Assembly: GCA_026936325.1 (NCBI GenBank)
Contig: JAPTHN010000003.1
Span: forward strand, 46,419,511 to 46,483,510
Direction: 5' to 3'
Source of the DNA: Platynereis dumerilii
Taxonomy: Eukaryota; Annelida; Polychaeta; Phyllodocida; Nereididae
DNA: 64,000 bases
Positions within the stretch are counted from its first letter, which is position 1. The number at the start of each line of letters is the position of its first letter. Positions 11,865 to 23,900 of this stretch are shown in pieces. The notes below the pieces were generated by a model, which was not told where the DNA came from, made no database searches, and was given only the letters and a program-made list of their open reading frames with translations. The position numbers and the translations under genes were made by a program.

Positions 11865-12602
11865 TTTTTTAGCTAAAAATACAGGTAAATGAGATGATAT
11901 ATCTCATGGTCCTGGTCAGATTGACGTTGGCAAATTGACAAGTTAAAAGATTTGAACTGATAAATATGCAGCACATGCACTTTGTGATGAGCCTTCCATA
12001 AATGATATATATCGATATAGCCCAGGGCAGCCTCAGTGATGTGCCCATTGGCTGAGGATATTAAAGAGAACATTGGGCATGGTTTCCATGTAACACCCTA
12101 CTGTTTTGGTGATCGCATAACTGCGCTTTTAAAAACATATTGATGAATATGATGAACCTATGCCATTTTAAACTGCTGGTGATCATTCAGGGGTTGGCAA
12201 ACAGCCATTGACAGACATTTTACGAATACACAATGTGGGACAATGTGAGAAGAGGCATACAAAATGAAAATGATGCTCAGTGTAAAAGACTAGACATTAC
12301 CGAAAATGCTGGACAACTACCTGACAACCACCAGACAACAAGATATTAGAGGTTCTTCCCAAAGCCCGGACAAAGGGGAGTGACATTTTAAAGGGATTCA
12401 TTCAACTCTTGGAGCTACTCAATAAGCAGTGGCCCAATAACTAATAAGTTACTCAGAGGGGCTTCCAAAGACAATTTAGATAATATTACTTCACTGTACA
12501 TTATGAATGAAACTTCCAGCATAACGTTTGTTTCCAATAATTTGTAATAAGATGTAAAATCAATGATTGACTATACTACATGTATTGTAGAGAGACAATT
12601 CT

Positions 12603-13170
12603 TGTTAGAAATAGTTACCCATCATGCCTCAGTGTCCCATTGTCCCAACCCCTAGTGGATCTCGGGAGAAAAACTGGGTTGGCAGGGAGAATAGTCGGGT
12701 CAATACAAAACAATCCTAACAATATTTAACAGGAAATATTACTGAGAGTATCTGGGGTATTAAAGAAACAACCCCCAATGAGAAAAAGCCAATGATCCAT
12801 GACATGGATGTTGGGGTAGGTCAATATCCTGGCTTGGATCAATATTTATTGGCCAAACTATACTGATTGAACAAAGGTTTGGTAAATTCCTATGGTTCTT
12901 ACAATCTTTCACTAAGTGGCAAACTGGCAAACCCTATCTTCTTCCATTGCATCTCAACAATCCAATCAGGGGCTCATCCAGTCACTGCAGAAAAACAAGT
13001 TGACTCATGGCCCTGTTCTCAGCCCACGACACAAAACCTCATTAAACAAATCCCATCGGGTTTAAGGTCAACAAAGCAAAGCAGAGTCATGCAATCCAAG
13101 TGAGAGAATGGGGTAGACACTGTTTTGGGAAATTTGAGAGCATAAACAAGCAGTATTGAATTTTTGGTAA
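12603..13170. repeat. Unit duplicated locally in copy B
   Basis: This ~570-bp block is single in copy A but present twice in tandem in copy B (about 39,060-39,612 and 39,613-40,175; the shared GGTTTGGTAAATTCC lies 569 bp apart). An open frame of 78 codons inside (12,867-13,103) is repeated in all three. It begins at a non-ATG codon and has no recognisable motif. I read it as a passenger frame. Confidence 0.7.
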
Positions 13171-13938
13171 TTTCAAACAATATCTTTGCAGACCAGCAAA
13201 TATTTGCATTAGTCAGACAACTGTTTTTACCAATAGTTATTATGGTGACAAATATTTCCGTTGTGCAGGTATATATTGTTTATCATTAGATGTGCAACTT
13301 GTTTCATCAATATGTCAAGACAGAACTTCCGCAAGCAAAAAAAAAAGTATTGTATAGAGAGGCAATTAAAGAAAGTTCAAATTGAGATATAAACCACAAT
13401 GCAACCAATCAAGAATCAAAACAAGGGACAAGGGAAACAAAAAAAAGCCTTGCTGAAGAACAGTTTGACAAGCTACTTTTGGCATCGACATCACTCTGAC
13501 ATGAATAAAACTCAATCTTATACAAATGAGTCTAAGTTTACAAATTGTCTCAACCTGTATTTAAAAGATACTTTCCTCATTTAATACTATGCAGAAAGGA
13601 CTACTAAAATAGCTACTATTCAGTATCAAGGCAGAATGCCCCCATGAAAGAGGCGTTACTGCAGCCGCTTATCCATTGTGAGGTCATTATGGACTAAAAG
13701 GAAGCTGAACTTGATCTAGTACTGCCCTCTTTGGATTAAGGTCATAAACAACAGATAAGGCTGACCATTTGGTTGCTCCCTTTTGTGGTGATGCTAACAA
13801 ATTGCTGCTTATGGACTGTTATGATGCGACATAGTAGGTTTACGACATGGGGCCACACAATTTGCATGAAACTTTATGCAAGGGTATTTCTGAAAGCAAA
13901 AGTCAAAGACAAGTGCAAGTTTGCAAAGATTGAAAAAA

Positions 13939-14090
13939 TTCTCTATAAAACCAGCTGTGTCCTTTTATGACAGCTAACCCAATGAATACAAAACCTTGCC
14001 ATTTTACGGCAGAAAACCATAGTTTTTAAGGCAGGTATCCTTGTTTTATTGGTAACTGCCATAAAAGTAACGCGGCTGGTATAACAGTGC
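13939..14090. mobile_element. Small MITE, copy A
   Basis: Inverted ends: AAAACCAGCTGTGTCCTTTT at the left and the complement of AACTGCCATAAAAGTAACGC at the right, with the palindromic theme ACNGTNNAACCAGCTGTNA. The copy-B counterpart is 40,956-41,106, where the ends are better kept (GCACTGTGAAACCAGCTGTG and the complement of ACAGCTGGTTTTACAGTGTG). Because both copies have it, it inserted before the duplication. It encodes no protein. Confidence 0.6.
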
Positions 14091-15984
14091 GCTATCAGCT
14101 TTCATAATCATCATTCTTTCAGGAGGAACTGGACAACTGCTCTTACAATGAGCCATAAAGTATTTTGGCAATGATTTAGCCATGCAGACCAAATCTTGAA
14201 AGATTTTAATCCAACTTACATGTCTTTCAGACACAAACCACGGAATCAGGAGGTTCATACAAAATCAAAGAGGCACATGGAGCAAGCTGAATTGGTAAAA
14301 TCCAAACATGAGATAATTTTTTTTTTTAATTGGGCAAAACATTGATGTCTTCCCTGAAGCCCTTATACCAGCTTTATCGGAAATGCTCTGCACAGCGGCC
14401 TGAACATTTAGATATAAACAACAGTGCTACTTGTACGCCAATTGGAAAATGCTCCCATTAAAGTGTTATCATAATCCAGAATATCATTATATGAAAGGAT
14501 TTTTTAAGAAAACATCGACAATTTCTGGTGGCTATATTGCATTCATAATTGCACATGATACAAAACATTGAAAACATTCCATATTTTCTTTATTTTCAGC
14601 ACTGTCAATATAAATTTATTGTCTTTCATTTCATTTAGTATGTATGTAAGGATTCATGAATGGCTACTGGAACTCCACTCATCAGCAACATACATGTACA
14701 TGATCTCACAATCACCCAGGTTAATTTTGGCATACAGGTTCTTGAGGTCTAAAGCAAAAGGCTGTAATGTGACTCCAGTCTAACCTGTCAGTCACCAACA
14801 TTTGCTTCAGGCAGTCTTTTCACAAATAGATTCAGGCGTGTCTATTTGAGGCCACTTTTGCCATGTTAATGACACTAACATTCCCCTACAAATGTTGATA
14901 ATGTCACCAGGTAATTCAACACGTAATGTTACCATCAGTGCCTACATGTTTCCATTGTATGCTTTAGGAAGAGATAATTTGGCATGACATGCATGCAGTG
15001 ATTGAAGGTACACATACTCTTTTTGCACTACATGTGTAAAACATAGTGAAAAGTTTTGTTGATCTGACATGCATTCACAATAAACACTACTTTGCAAATT
15101 GTCGTTGGTTTGTTCTGCCTATATTGTCTAAGATAAAGTTGATGCGCTATTGCACTATGATCACAATATCATCTGTGACATTGCTGACTTAGCTAAACAG
15201 AGCTCTTAATGCTTCATTGACTATTGACCAATTTTGGAGAAATAATGTCACAAGTAACTTGTGTTTCAATTGAACTTCATATGGAAAAAAATAGATACTC
15301 CTTATCTAGATACTCCGTAATTCATAATTTCCTTGGGACCACTGGTTGGTTTGGATATGGATGACCTTCCATGTATGATCAAAAAAGTTCTTCTTCACAC
15401 ATTAGGCCTGTGTCAGTTGTTCTGTGGATATGAAGGACGTCAATAATGTAGACAATCTCTTGCATCTATAGACACTGTGACATGGATGTCTGAGTGGTGG
15501 CTTCTGTTAACCTTGGCAAAATTAGTGACTACTGAAGCACCAAGGAACTTGCAGACATAACAATTGCATAAAGTATAGAAAGAAGTATGTACCATATAGA
15601 AGAATTGCTACGGCTCCAGTGTAGTATCCAACAGTTTGTAACTACCCAAGGCTGGATAAGCAACATGCAGGATAGGCTTATTCACAGAATTTTGTATTTC
15701 TCAAGACGCTGTAATTGGCGTTGTTTGATTAAATAATATTTGAGGACATTGCGCACAGAAAATAAATAATTGCTGTTACCCTGAAAAAATAATTTTGCAC
15801 TAAAAATAAATAATTGCCATAACAACGAAATCAATAATTTCCCGTTTAGGACAACTCCAAGCCCCTCTTTTAACATCTATTGCTTGCCCCCCCCCCCAAA
15901 TGAAGTTGCAGAACCTTGAGCTTGACTTTTTGAGCTGCCATGCTTCTGTATAGGCAATAATCTCCGGATTATATCTGTCAATGG

Positions 15985-16190
15985 AAGTAGTCCCACTCCG
16001 TGCCATTTTGGCCATATGTCAAGCTCTTCATAGTCAAGTATAAGTGTGTCACACCGATACTTTTTTGGTGATGGATGATGTATGAACTCACACAACCTTT
16101 TGATGTCAGAGAAACGGGTACTTGCTGCTCTGAACATGGAGTGGCATATTCCATGGATGTCTGTGACAGCATCAAGTTCTGGATCGCTGT
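15985..16190 (-). other. Exon-like module, copy A (LRR-like?)
   Basis: On the minus strand this reads ELDAVTDIHGICHSMF, then STRFSDIKRLCEFIHHPSP, KKYRCDTLILDYEEL and DIWPKWHG without interruption. The copy-B counterpart at 43,620-43,815 is also open (ELDTGADIHGICHSMF, STRFFDIKRLCEFIHH, DTLTLGYKELGTW). Changes between them are mostly replacements, so purifying selection is not evident. The LCEFI-P-L.LDY.EL pattern resembles a ribonuclease-inhibitor-type leucine-rich repeat as in NLR proteins. That is an inference only. A LINE inserted at the upstream edge (16,190) in copy A would disrupt any gene here. Confidence 0.3.
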
Positions 16191-16465
16191 AAAGTAAAGT
16201 AAAGTAAAGTAAAATTTTATTTAACGTCGGTGATGAAACAATAAAACAAATAACACAAGCTATGCAGCTTTTTACCGACAAGTTTAAAATAACAGAACAA
16301 GATGAATAATATGATGTTAAATATATACAAATGAAGATGATGCTATATACAAAAATGAAGCCATTTGAGTCTATTGGGTAAGTTCATAAGCATACATGTT
16401 TATATTTATGAAAGTAAACTTTAACAGTTGAGAGAACAGCACTTACAAAGAGTTTCTAAGACATA

Positions 16466-17558
16466 CACCGCGTTCCCAATTATTATGCAAATATCTTTTT
16501 TTGCATTATCTCAAAAAGAAATAACACTATTTGAATAAACTTTTTACATAATGATAAGTGTACCATGGAGCTAATATCCTGCCAATTTTGTCCAATTCCA
16601 TAGACTCAGTTGGGAGTTATGCCATATAATGATGTTTTGGGGTGTTCCCAATTATTATGCAAATTCTTGGAAAAGCGTCCATGGCCACTCAAAGTGACCT
16701 AAACTAATCTCAAGATGCCATCAACATATACCCCATAACACAAAAGAAAAAGTGTAACCATCATTTCAAACATAGATGCATTCATAGCCAAGAAATTCAT
16801 GTTTTTAACCTGCATTGAAATAGCATTGAAATTACAGTTTTATTGCAATAAAAAGCCTCTGTTAGCCAGACAAAATGAAAAATCATTACCTAAGTCATTT
16901 TCCACTTTCCTTAGGTTTAGAACTCTCCTGTTAACCAATGGCAATTGAGTTGCACCACTGTATTTGAGAAATATCTTGAAATGAATTGAACGCATCCAAT
17001 TGCCAATGCTATTCCAATGGGAAACAGAAGTGTGAGTTTTTGATTTGGTGTCATATTTTGCAGAGATACTAGATTTGGTGTTTCATCGCACAGTATGACC
17101 GTGGTGTGCTATAGATATATTCTAAGCTGGAATTTTATTGATATTAAATTTTCTAAGAGCATGGGAGGCTTCTTTATTGAGAAAAAAGCCAATTTCAATG
17201 GTTTTTCAATGTAGCTGTATTATATTGATTTCTTGGTCTTGAAGGAATCCACGTTTGAAATGATGGTTCCATTTTTTATTTAGTGTTATGAGGTATATTC
17301 TAGTGTCAATTCATAATCAACTTTGCTGATTTTTGGTGGCAATGGATGCATTTCCAAGAATTTGAATAATAATTGGGAGCACCCCAAAACATCATTATAT
17401 GGCATAACTCCCAACTGAGTCAATGGAATTGGACAAAATTGGCAGGATATTAGCTCCATGGTACACTTATCATCATGTGAAAAGAATATTCAAATAGTCT
17501 TATTGCTTTTTGAGATAATGCAAAAAAGCATAGTTGCATAATAATTGGGAACGCAGTG
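16466..17558. mobile_element. Tc1/mariner-type long-TIR MITE in the LINE
   Basis: It begins TA|CACCGCGTTCCCAATTATTA and ends with the inverse (TAATAATTGGGAACGCAGTG|TA), so a TA target duplication flanks a 1,093-bp element. The outer ~210 bp of each end are close inverted copies, and weaker inverted similarity continues to about 16,870 and 17,155, so nearly the whole element folds back around a ~280-bp loop. TA duplication and terminal CAC point to Tc1/mariner. No transposase frame is present. Confidence 0.85.
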
Positions 17559-17735
17559 TATAATACATGTTCCACACTCACATGTATCTAGAATATTTTG
17601 ATTTTTCAATGCAAACTTGAAAGAAGATACATCTGGAGAACATTTGATGTGAGAGGGTAGAATATTCCATAATGAGGGACCTTGATACCGAATTGATTTT
17701 TTTCCATATTGAATTGTTTTGAACGGAGGTAAAAC

Positions 17736-18380
17736 TTATTTGTTGCTATCTCTCATGTTATACGGAGATACTTGTTTATCAAAGAGTGAACTATTTATAG
17801 GTGGTGCAAGGTTATTCATGATTTTGAAAACAAGTTCCGCTAAGTTATTTTTACGGTTAACATGCAACATCTTTTTCCCCGTTTTTAGTAGTACGTCATT
17901 GTACGTACTTTCATAGTCATTACAAACCAATCTTAAAGCTCTTTCATTTAACTTTTCAAATTTTCTATCTTGGCCAGGCGAGAAATTGTTGTATGCAACT
18001 GAACAGTATATAAAGTTTGAGGCGACAAATGCTTTGTAGATTCTTAGTCTGCCTTCATAGTCTATATGTTTACATATTCTTTGAAGAGCATTGATCTGTC
18101 GCGCTGCCTTTTTGCAGACAAGTGACACTTGATAGTTAAAATTCAGTTTACTGTCAATATGAATGCCCAGCAATTTTACAGTATTCTCCGATTTAATATT
18201 AATGCCTTGTACTTCAAGTTCAATATCAGAATTATTCCTGCTAATACAGATTGCCTGAAATTTGTTTGGGTTTGCTTTCATGAAATTTACTTTAAACCAT
18301 TTGATTGCCCTCGCAGAGGCTATTTCAAGTTTTTCTTTGACAAAATTGAGTGTAACACACTCAATGACTACTACATACAA
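17736..18380 (-). pseudogene. LINE reverse transcriptase, C-terminal fragment
   Basis: An open frame of 214 residues lacking the RT catalytic core. The RT thumb and connection region is clear: SARAIKWFKVNFMKANPNKF, then VKLLGIHIDSKLNF, RQINALQRICKHIDYEGRL, RIYKAFVASNFIYCS and LNERALRLVCNDYEST. These are signatures of CR1/Jockey-type elements in aquatic animals. The full ORF2 of such elements is about 900-1,000 residues, so this is roughly the last fifth. The frame ends early relative to the family C-terminus, and further homology continues in another frame just downstream. Confidence 0.85.
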
Positions 18381-18789
18381 TTATATATTTTATGGAAGCT
18401 GTGGTCAGTACAATGATAAAACTTGCAAGTGATAATTGTGATATAGAAGGACCCATTAAACCTAAACATGATTACCCACTTTTTTTTGCAAAAAGTTGGA
18501 AGTAAAAATGTTGCTTATTGCAATGGTGCTGCAATATCAATCTAATTTTATATCTCTGATTGGCTGACCAGATGGCAGGGATCAGACATTCATGACCAGG
18601 GACACTAGTATCAGGTGGGGCGGGACACATCTATAGAGTCTACACAGCTATACATAGTAGATGGTACTGCAATAATTTACATCAAGTCAGTGGAATAATC
18701 ATTGTTTGGCAAGTTGTTAAAAAAAATCATAACCACATTTTTTTATGTAGTGGTAGGAGTGCCATGACGTTGTTTTACATGTCATGAAT

Positions 18790-19140
18790 AAATATATATA
18801 TCTTCCCTGCCTGGATCAAAATATCTTACCTGCAATGATTCTATACCTATCCAAACATACTTTGAAATGTTCACCTGAAGATGAAACAAATATTTACCCC
18901 CAAGCATCTGCAAAGGACAACACCTTTTCATCTTCTTAACATTTGCACAGAATTTGGTTAAACAGCACTGAATGCATTTTGTTGACAAAGATACTTTTGA
19001 TGTGGTAATATCTCGCACCAATTTTCCTTACAATAGATGAATGACAAGTGCTTATACAATTGGACTGAAACGTTCCTTTTGAGGTCATATCCCCATCTCT
19101 GCCATGCTATTCTTTATGACGCATAAGCAGTCTGTGATAT
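18790..19140 (-). other. Exon-like segment, copy A (death-fold-like?)
   Basis: On the minus strand the frame reads YDLKRNVSVQLYKHLSFIYC then KENWCE. After a shift in frame it continues ITTSKVSLSTKCIQC and CCPLQMLGGKYLFHLQ, ending at TTCAG|GTGAAC, a good donor. The arrangement (LCKHLSF..CKENW...ATS, later PLQML..YL) resembles a death domain, in which a conserved Trp precedes 'LA..LGL' and the last helix carries ML..W. Copy A has a length change that breaks the frame relative to copy B. The family call is tentative. Confidence 0.25.
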
Positions 19141-19189
19141 CCTACACTTGCAATATTATTAGGAGAAGCCACTTGACATGTCACACCAA

Positions 19190-20040
19190 CCATCAATGAA
19201 GTCACAAGTCACCCAATGTCAAATTGACACTTCATTTCAATGTATTTGATAGGGCTTGTTGTGAGTTCACTGATGGCGATTTGCAACTAAATGTAAGTAT
19301 TGGTCATTCATTGATTGCAACATAAATTCTTCAGTGTACACTTTGGAAGTGTTATCTGTCGGTGGTCACATATTTAGGTTTGGTTTTTTCTCTTAACTTA
19401 TTTATTGGTAAAAATAAATAATTAGTAAATAACTTTTGACTCCCTACATGTACTCATTACATAAATAGATTTTTCTAACATCGCAGCATACAAAGTAATA
19501 ATTTATGAATAAAAGTTATTAAACTATTAGATTACATGATGTTGGAGGGATGCCCTGAGAAACTTGATTTTTTTTTGCACTCTGGGTGAGATGAGATGAA
19601 ATGATCTGGGCATCCGATTGATGAAAGAATGATACCAGAATAAATAAATATCACAAAATTTTGTTAAATATATTTAGTAGCATGCATTTGTCATATTCAG
19701 AAAAAAAAGAGACAAGCAACCTAATACCATTAATTTAGACAAAAATAAAGCCTTTAGCTTGCAATAACAGAGGACCAATAGTCCAATACTACCCCAAACA
19801 TGATTGTTATAGTCCTGCAAGTATGTAATATTTGCAGGCTATCTGTTGGGGATTCATGACTTATATGTTCTAGGTGATAGCTTTAAATGATTAATTAACT
19901 AATTACTATCTTGACATCCCACCTCTTCAATCAATCAACGCAGTTAATTAAGGGTTGCTCCTAAATCATATAACGTTAGCAGTTCTTGGCCTAAATGCTG
20001 TCAAGGCAATATATTTTATCACATGCAGCTTTGGTATTAA
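19190..20040. other. Highly conserved non-coding block, copy A
   Basis: This block matches 44,440-45,300 with only a few percent difference by eye (about six differences in the first ~380 bp), while flanking parts of the two copies are far more diverged. No coding frame is shared. Recent gene conversion or constraint on a regulatory element could explain it. The block is AT-rich, with several AATAAA-like runs. Confidence 0.6.
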
Positions 20041-20335
20041 TGAACATCTTGATATTGTTGTATTGTCCATGATACTAATCTGACGCTTGCAGATTATCTG
20101 ACCTGCTTCAACAAAGACTGCATAATGAAGATATGCAAGACTCTACCAATGTGAATGAATTTAATTCGTGTGATTTTGTAACAGGTCATGTTGATATTTT
20201 GCTCTATAAGATCAGCCCCCAAAACAGTGATGTTGCTCAATAAGATTTACAAAAAAATTGTTGTCCATAAACATCACATCCAAGCAAATACATGCATGTT
20301 ATAGAAGATCTACATTGCCCTTATTGAAAAATTAC

Positions 20336-21235
20336 ATACAGTAATAGGGTACCTTAAAAGTATGACATTAATATTTGATAAATACGACCCTTACACAGCA
20401 TAACACAGCCAAGGCACATACAAGCCATGCTACAAACTATACCGAGGAACATAAAAGGCTCCATGTTATCAAATATGACTGAGCTGCACAGAGAGTGGCT
20501 AAGCTCAAGTATCAAGCTCGTTCAGCTTAAAATCAGCAAGGTCTTATTTCGTTCATTGAAGATATATCTGGTTTCGCTATAAATCCCAGTATGGGAAAAA
20601 AGTTTAACAGCAGGGATTTCAGACAATTACTACAACTCCTGGGATAATAGTTATTTATGGTAACTTGAGGGATTAGATGCACCATGAGCCATTTTACCAC
20701 CAGTTATTGGTCAAAAAGAACAATTTAAAAAAAAGAGTTTATGTGCACATCACGTATCTGGCATTTTCATGCACATTGAGTATCTATTTTACCTTATTTG
20801 CAAAAACTAATCAAAACATAAAAGTAGTTTATTGTTTTTGTAGTAGGATGTCTTAAAAGTATGACAATAATATATTGTTTTTGTAGTAGGATGTCTTAAA
20901 AGTATGACAATAATATTTGATAAATATCACCTTAACATAGAACAACACTGCCATGGGTATGTAAAAGCCATGATATCAAATATGACTGCAAGGCACAGAG
21001 TGGCTAAGCTCAAGTAATAAGCACAATTCAGCATTAAATCAGCAGTATGTTATTCTGTTCATTTAAGATATATTTTGTTTTGCTATAATTCCAATATGAG
21101 AAACTTATTTTCAGCAGGCTACTGCAGCTATTTTAGATGATCTGGACAGCTCCTGGGTGATAAAGTTATTTATAGTAAATTGAGGGATTAGATGCCCCAT
21201 AGAATCATTTTACCACAACTTATTGGGGGCCCTCA
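20336..21235. repeat. Internal tandem duplication, two diverged units
   Basis: Unit 1 (about 20,336-20,730) and unit 2 (about 20,840-21,235) align through CTTAAAAGTATGACA, ATATTTGATAAATA, TATCAAATATGACTG, GTGGCTAAGCTCAAGTA and GAGGGATTAGATG. The same pair is in copy B (about 45,605-46,010 and 46,110-46,490), so this duplication is older than the 26-kb one. No coding frame is shared between units. Confidence 0.7.
20830..20915. repeat. 43-bp direct repeat, copy A only
   Basis: TATTGTTTTTGTAGTAGGAT through GACAATAATA occurs twice head to tail with a 43-bp period. Copy B has a single copy (about 46,107-46,150), so this is a recent slippage-type duplication. Confidence 0.85.
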
Positions 21236-21489
21236 TGCAAAAATATCATTAGCCTTGGATAAGTGAGGGTTGTCTGCCCACCAAAGTTGCTCGTAGAGGT
21301 AACTGTGTAATTACTGCTTATGGTGGGACGTGAAAAGGTCATAGCTATTTTGCCAGATAACATAAGAGTATGGCTGATTTTTAGACAACTGTTGTATGTC
21401 TATGCTTCAGGGTTGGAATTAGAAGTAGCTGTTTTACATTATCTTTCGACAAATGTGAATGAAAGGCATTTGTCTCACCTTTCTTAAAC

Positions 21490-21600
21490 ATCTGTACAAC
21501 ATAATTCTGCAGCAGGGTCTGCCTTATATAAGTTAAGACCACGTCTACTCGGTCCTCATCCCGTAAGGATGTCTCACTATTCTGATTAACTCAGGATTTA
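21490..21600 (+). promoter_or_regulatory. Candidate TATA-type core promoter
   Basis: TATATAAG at 21,525-21,532 lies about 27 bp before CGGTCCTCATCC, a loose initiator. Copy B keeps the arrangement (TATATAAG at 46,778-46,785). The surrounding ~380 bp (21,220-21,600 with 46,470-46,850) is well conserved between copies. No gene is seen downstream, so this rests on the motif and its conservation only. Confidence 0.25.
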
Positions 21601-21639
21601 TTTCTTTGAAAATAAAAACTTTTTTTTAAACTGTATTTA

Positions 21640-23490
21640 TTGCGTTCTTTCTCTTGTAACTATATTTATTGCCTCACAACTTCCATCTTCCTCAAGGTTT
21701 GGCCTGATGCAACCATTCCAAATGTTTTCTTACAAATAGAAATTGGCACCACATCCGCGGGGCAGGTTAAAAAGAATTTCATACCAAACATCAAGTGTTC
21801 TATTATATCCACCAATTGGTTTGTTTGGATGGTTGTTGCAATGCATCAATGAGCTCCTTGTAAAAAGGTTATGCAACTGAATCTCTCTAATTACATTGTA
21901 CATGCAGTTCAATCTTCAGCAACATTGCATTACCAATCCTTCCTAGATACCTTACAACCAAAGCCCATAAACCCAATTGCCTACATGGAGCACTTTGAAT
22001 CTCCCAATTTTGTTCTTGTGTGATTGATGATTTACATTAAAGCTGCTGCATGTGGATGCATAATAATTTGCACATAAGCAACAGGCACATGAGTCTATCG
22101 CGTCCCTTGCTACAAGTATGACAACTACCTATATATTCCAAAATAATTTTGATAAGCCAGAATCAGAGCTAATAATTGTCTCTCTCACCATGTATACCAC
22201 AAAGTAACTCCTGTTATAAGGATGCAAAACTGTAGAAATCATAAGAGTTAATCTACAATTAATGAATTATTTCTTTATGCATGTCTGATTAGTAAATACT
22301 GTGTTTCTCAATTCTGAGGACCAGAGTCCACCTCATCTGAACGCATTTTACCATGAGTGACGTAAGAAGCAGAGATAATAATTTTCCATCTATGTCATAG
22401 TGTATGCTGTGGCATAACGTCACTATAATGGTGTTTGTTGTATATGACAATCCTTACGACGAAAAAGGCTGAACAAAAATGCCTCTTACATAGTGGTGAG
22501 ATACCAAGTCCAAAAAGCAGTTGGCAAGACTTGCTTAAGGGAATGTTTCTATTAATAACCCAGACATATATGGGAGCTATTCCCAGTTCTTGTGATGTGC
22601 CAGGACTTTGATAAAGTAGCCTTTGTGATCAGATTTGTAGTTTGGATATCTAGATTTTTTGATGTTGAAAAATTTCAGAAGCTGTATTGGTACATCATAC
22701 TTTGTGAAAGCTCTGTGTGGTAACATCAAAGGTATTTATTTGACAATCCAGGGAACTATAGTAACTGTACGTGTCTAAAAGGCATTTTTTCATCAACTTT
22801 TTTGCATTTAATGGCTGCATCTAACATGTTTATTATATAGGATGTGCACATTCACACATTATCATATGTCACTGAGAAAACGAGGCATGAGAGTGAGCGA
22901 TCCATGCATGCACAACTGCCATTTATTCTGTAGTTTCATGGAACATTAAAAAGACACACAAGTTTACTGCATTTTAAAAATTACAGTTTATTTTCAAATG
23001 TGGTTTGTTTTTGTCTATACTAGGTAAGGAAATGCTGTTCGTAAAATATACATTATGCAATTTAGAACCTATGTATATTCTTTTTAAAAGAATATTTTCT
23101 TAATCTTTATCAGAAATTTGCCTTTTGAAAGGTGTATTATCTGCTCTTCTTAAAGGTTGTTTACCACACAAACATGCCACATGCCGTGCAATACCATAAG
23201 ATATATGCAAGAAATATACAAATATACCATTTCAAAGAAAAAATGCATAAATTCTTCATGAGGATTGATTTTTATATTCACAAAGCTATATTTACGTTTC
23301 CTTCAGAAAATTACTGCATACCCTTTTTTGTACTTTTCTCATGAGTAAAACAGGCTACTTACACTTAAAAACCCATGGTTCGAACTCATAGAAGTAAATC
23401 AAACTAACCAGCTTGTTTTCATCATCTACATTACTGTCATTTAAGATTCAGATTTCAGCACTCTCTGTGATAGTTCTTGCTATTCATACT
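21640..23490. other. Shared intergenic stretch
   Basis: Aligned to copy B in two parts: about 21,950-22,770 around 47,745-47,970, and 22,770-23,490 with 51,610-52,345. The 22,480-22,770 part has another copy at 28,860-29,150. Short frames differ between copies. No gene is recognised. Confidence 0.5.
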
Positions 23491-23900
23491 GTACAGTTTA
23501 CAACCCAAACTAAAGTAAGACTAACCCAGCAGGGAGGAAGAATCTGCCGCTACTTTACCCTTTCACACCTTTGGGCTCCCCTCAAATCAATTCCTACCTT
23601 TACCTACTTAAAACTATCTTTTTTGAAACTGCATTAAATTTACATTAAGCCGACACAAATTCAAGCTCAATGTGGCGAGGAGTCAAAGGTAGTTGGTAGG
23701 AGATTGGGGATGGACAGGAGAAAGGAGGGAAAATAGATAAACAGAGGATTTCCGATAGAAAATAGTCTAACTTTATTTTGCATTGGACTGTATGTTTGAT
23801 TACTGGCAATACTGCATCGATTATGGCAAATTGTTACCTTTCTTGCTTGCTGAAAAGTAGTTTTTCCTGAAGGCAACATTCCCATGGACTTAAACCTGTA
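23490..23900. repeat. Dispersed repeat R, copy 1
   Basis: One of four copies of a ~400-bp repeat. It starts AAAGTAAGACTAACCCAGCA and holds a pyrimidine-rich part (CCCTTTCACACCTTTGGGCT) and a purine-rich part (GAGTCAAAGGTAGTTGGTAG, then GAGAAAGGAGGGAAAATAG). Others: 27,240-27,570, 37,560-37,930 and a partial 52,345-52,466. No clear terminal repeats. Confidence 0.65.

Larger units (their letters stand above)
16190..18398 (-). mobile_element. LINE (CR1/L2/Jockey-like) 3' part, minus strand
   Basis: Present in copy A only; the empty site in copy B is near 43,810 (GACAGCTGTG). Read on the minus strand, it carries the C-terminal part of a non-LTR reverse transcriptase (18,380-17,736), then a decayed continuation (KSIRYQGPSLWNILPSHIKC), a 3' UTR ending in ATCACCGACGTTAAATAAAA, and a TTTAC microsatellite tail at 16,190-16,214. 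The 5' half, with endonuclease and RT core, is missing, as is usual for LINE copies. A mariner-type MITE (16,466-17,558) splits the 3' UTR. Confidence 0.85.

Noticed and set aside
12867-13103. 78-codon frame present three times
   Set aside because: The DNA itself is almost identical in the three copies, so the open frame carries no evidence of selection; no ATG start.
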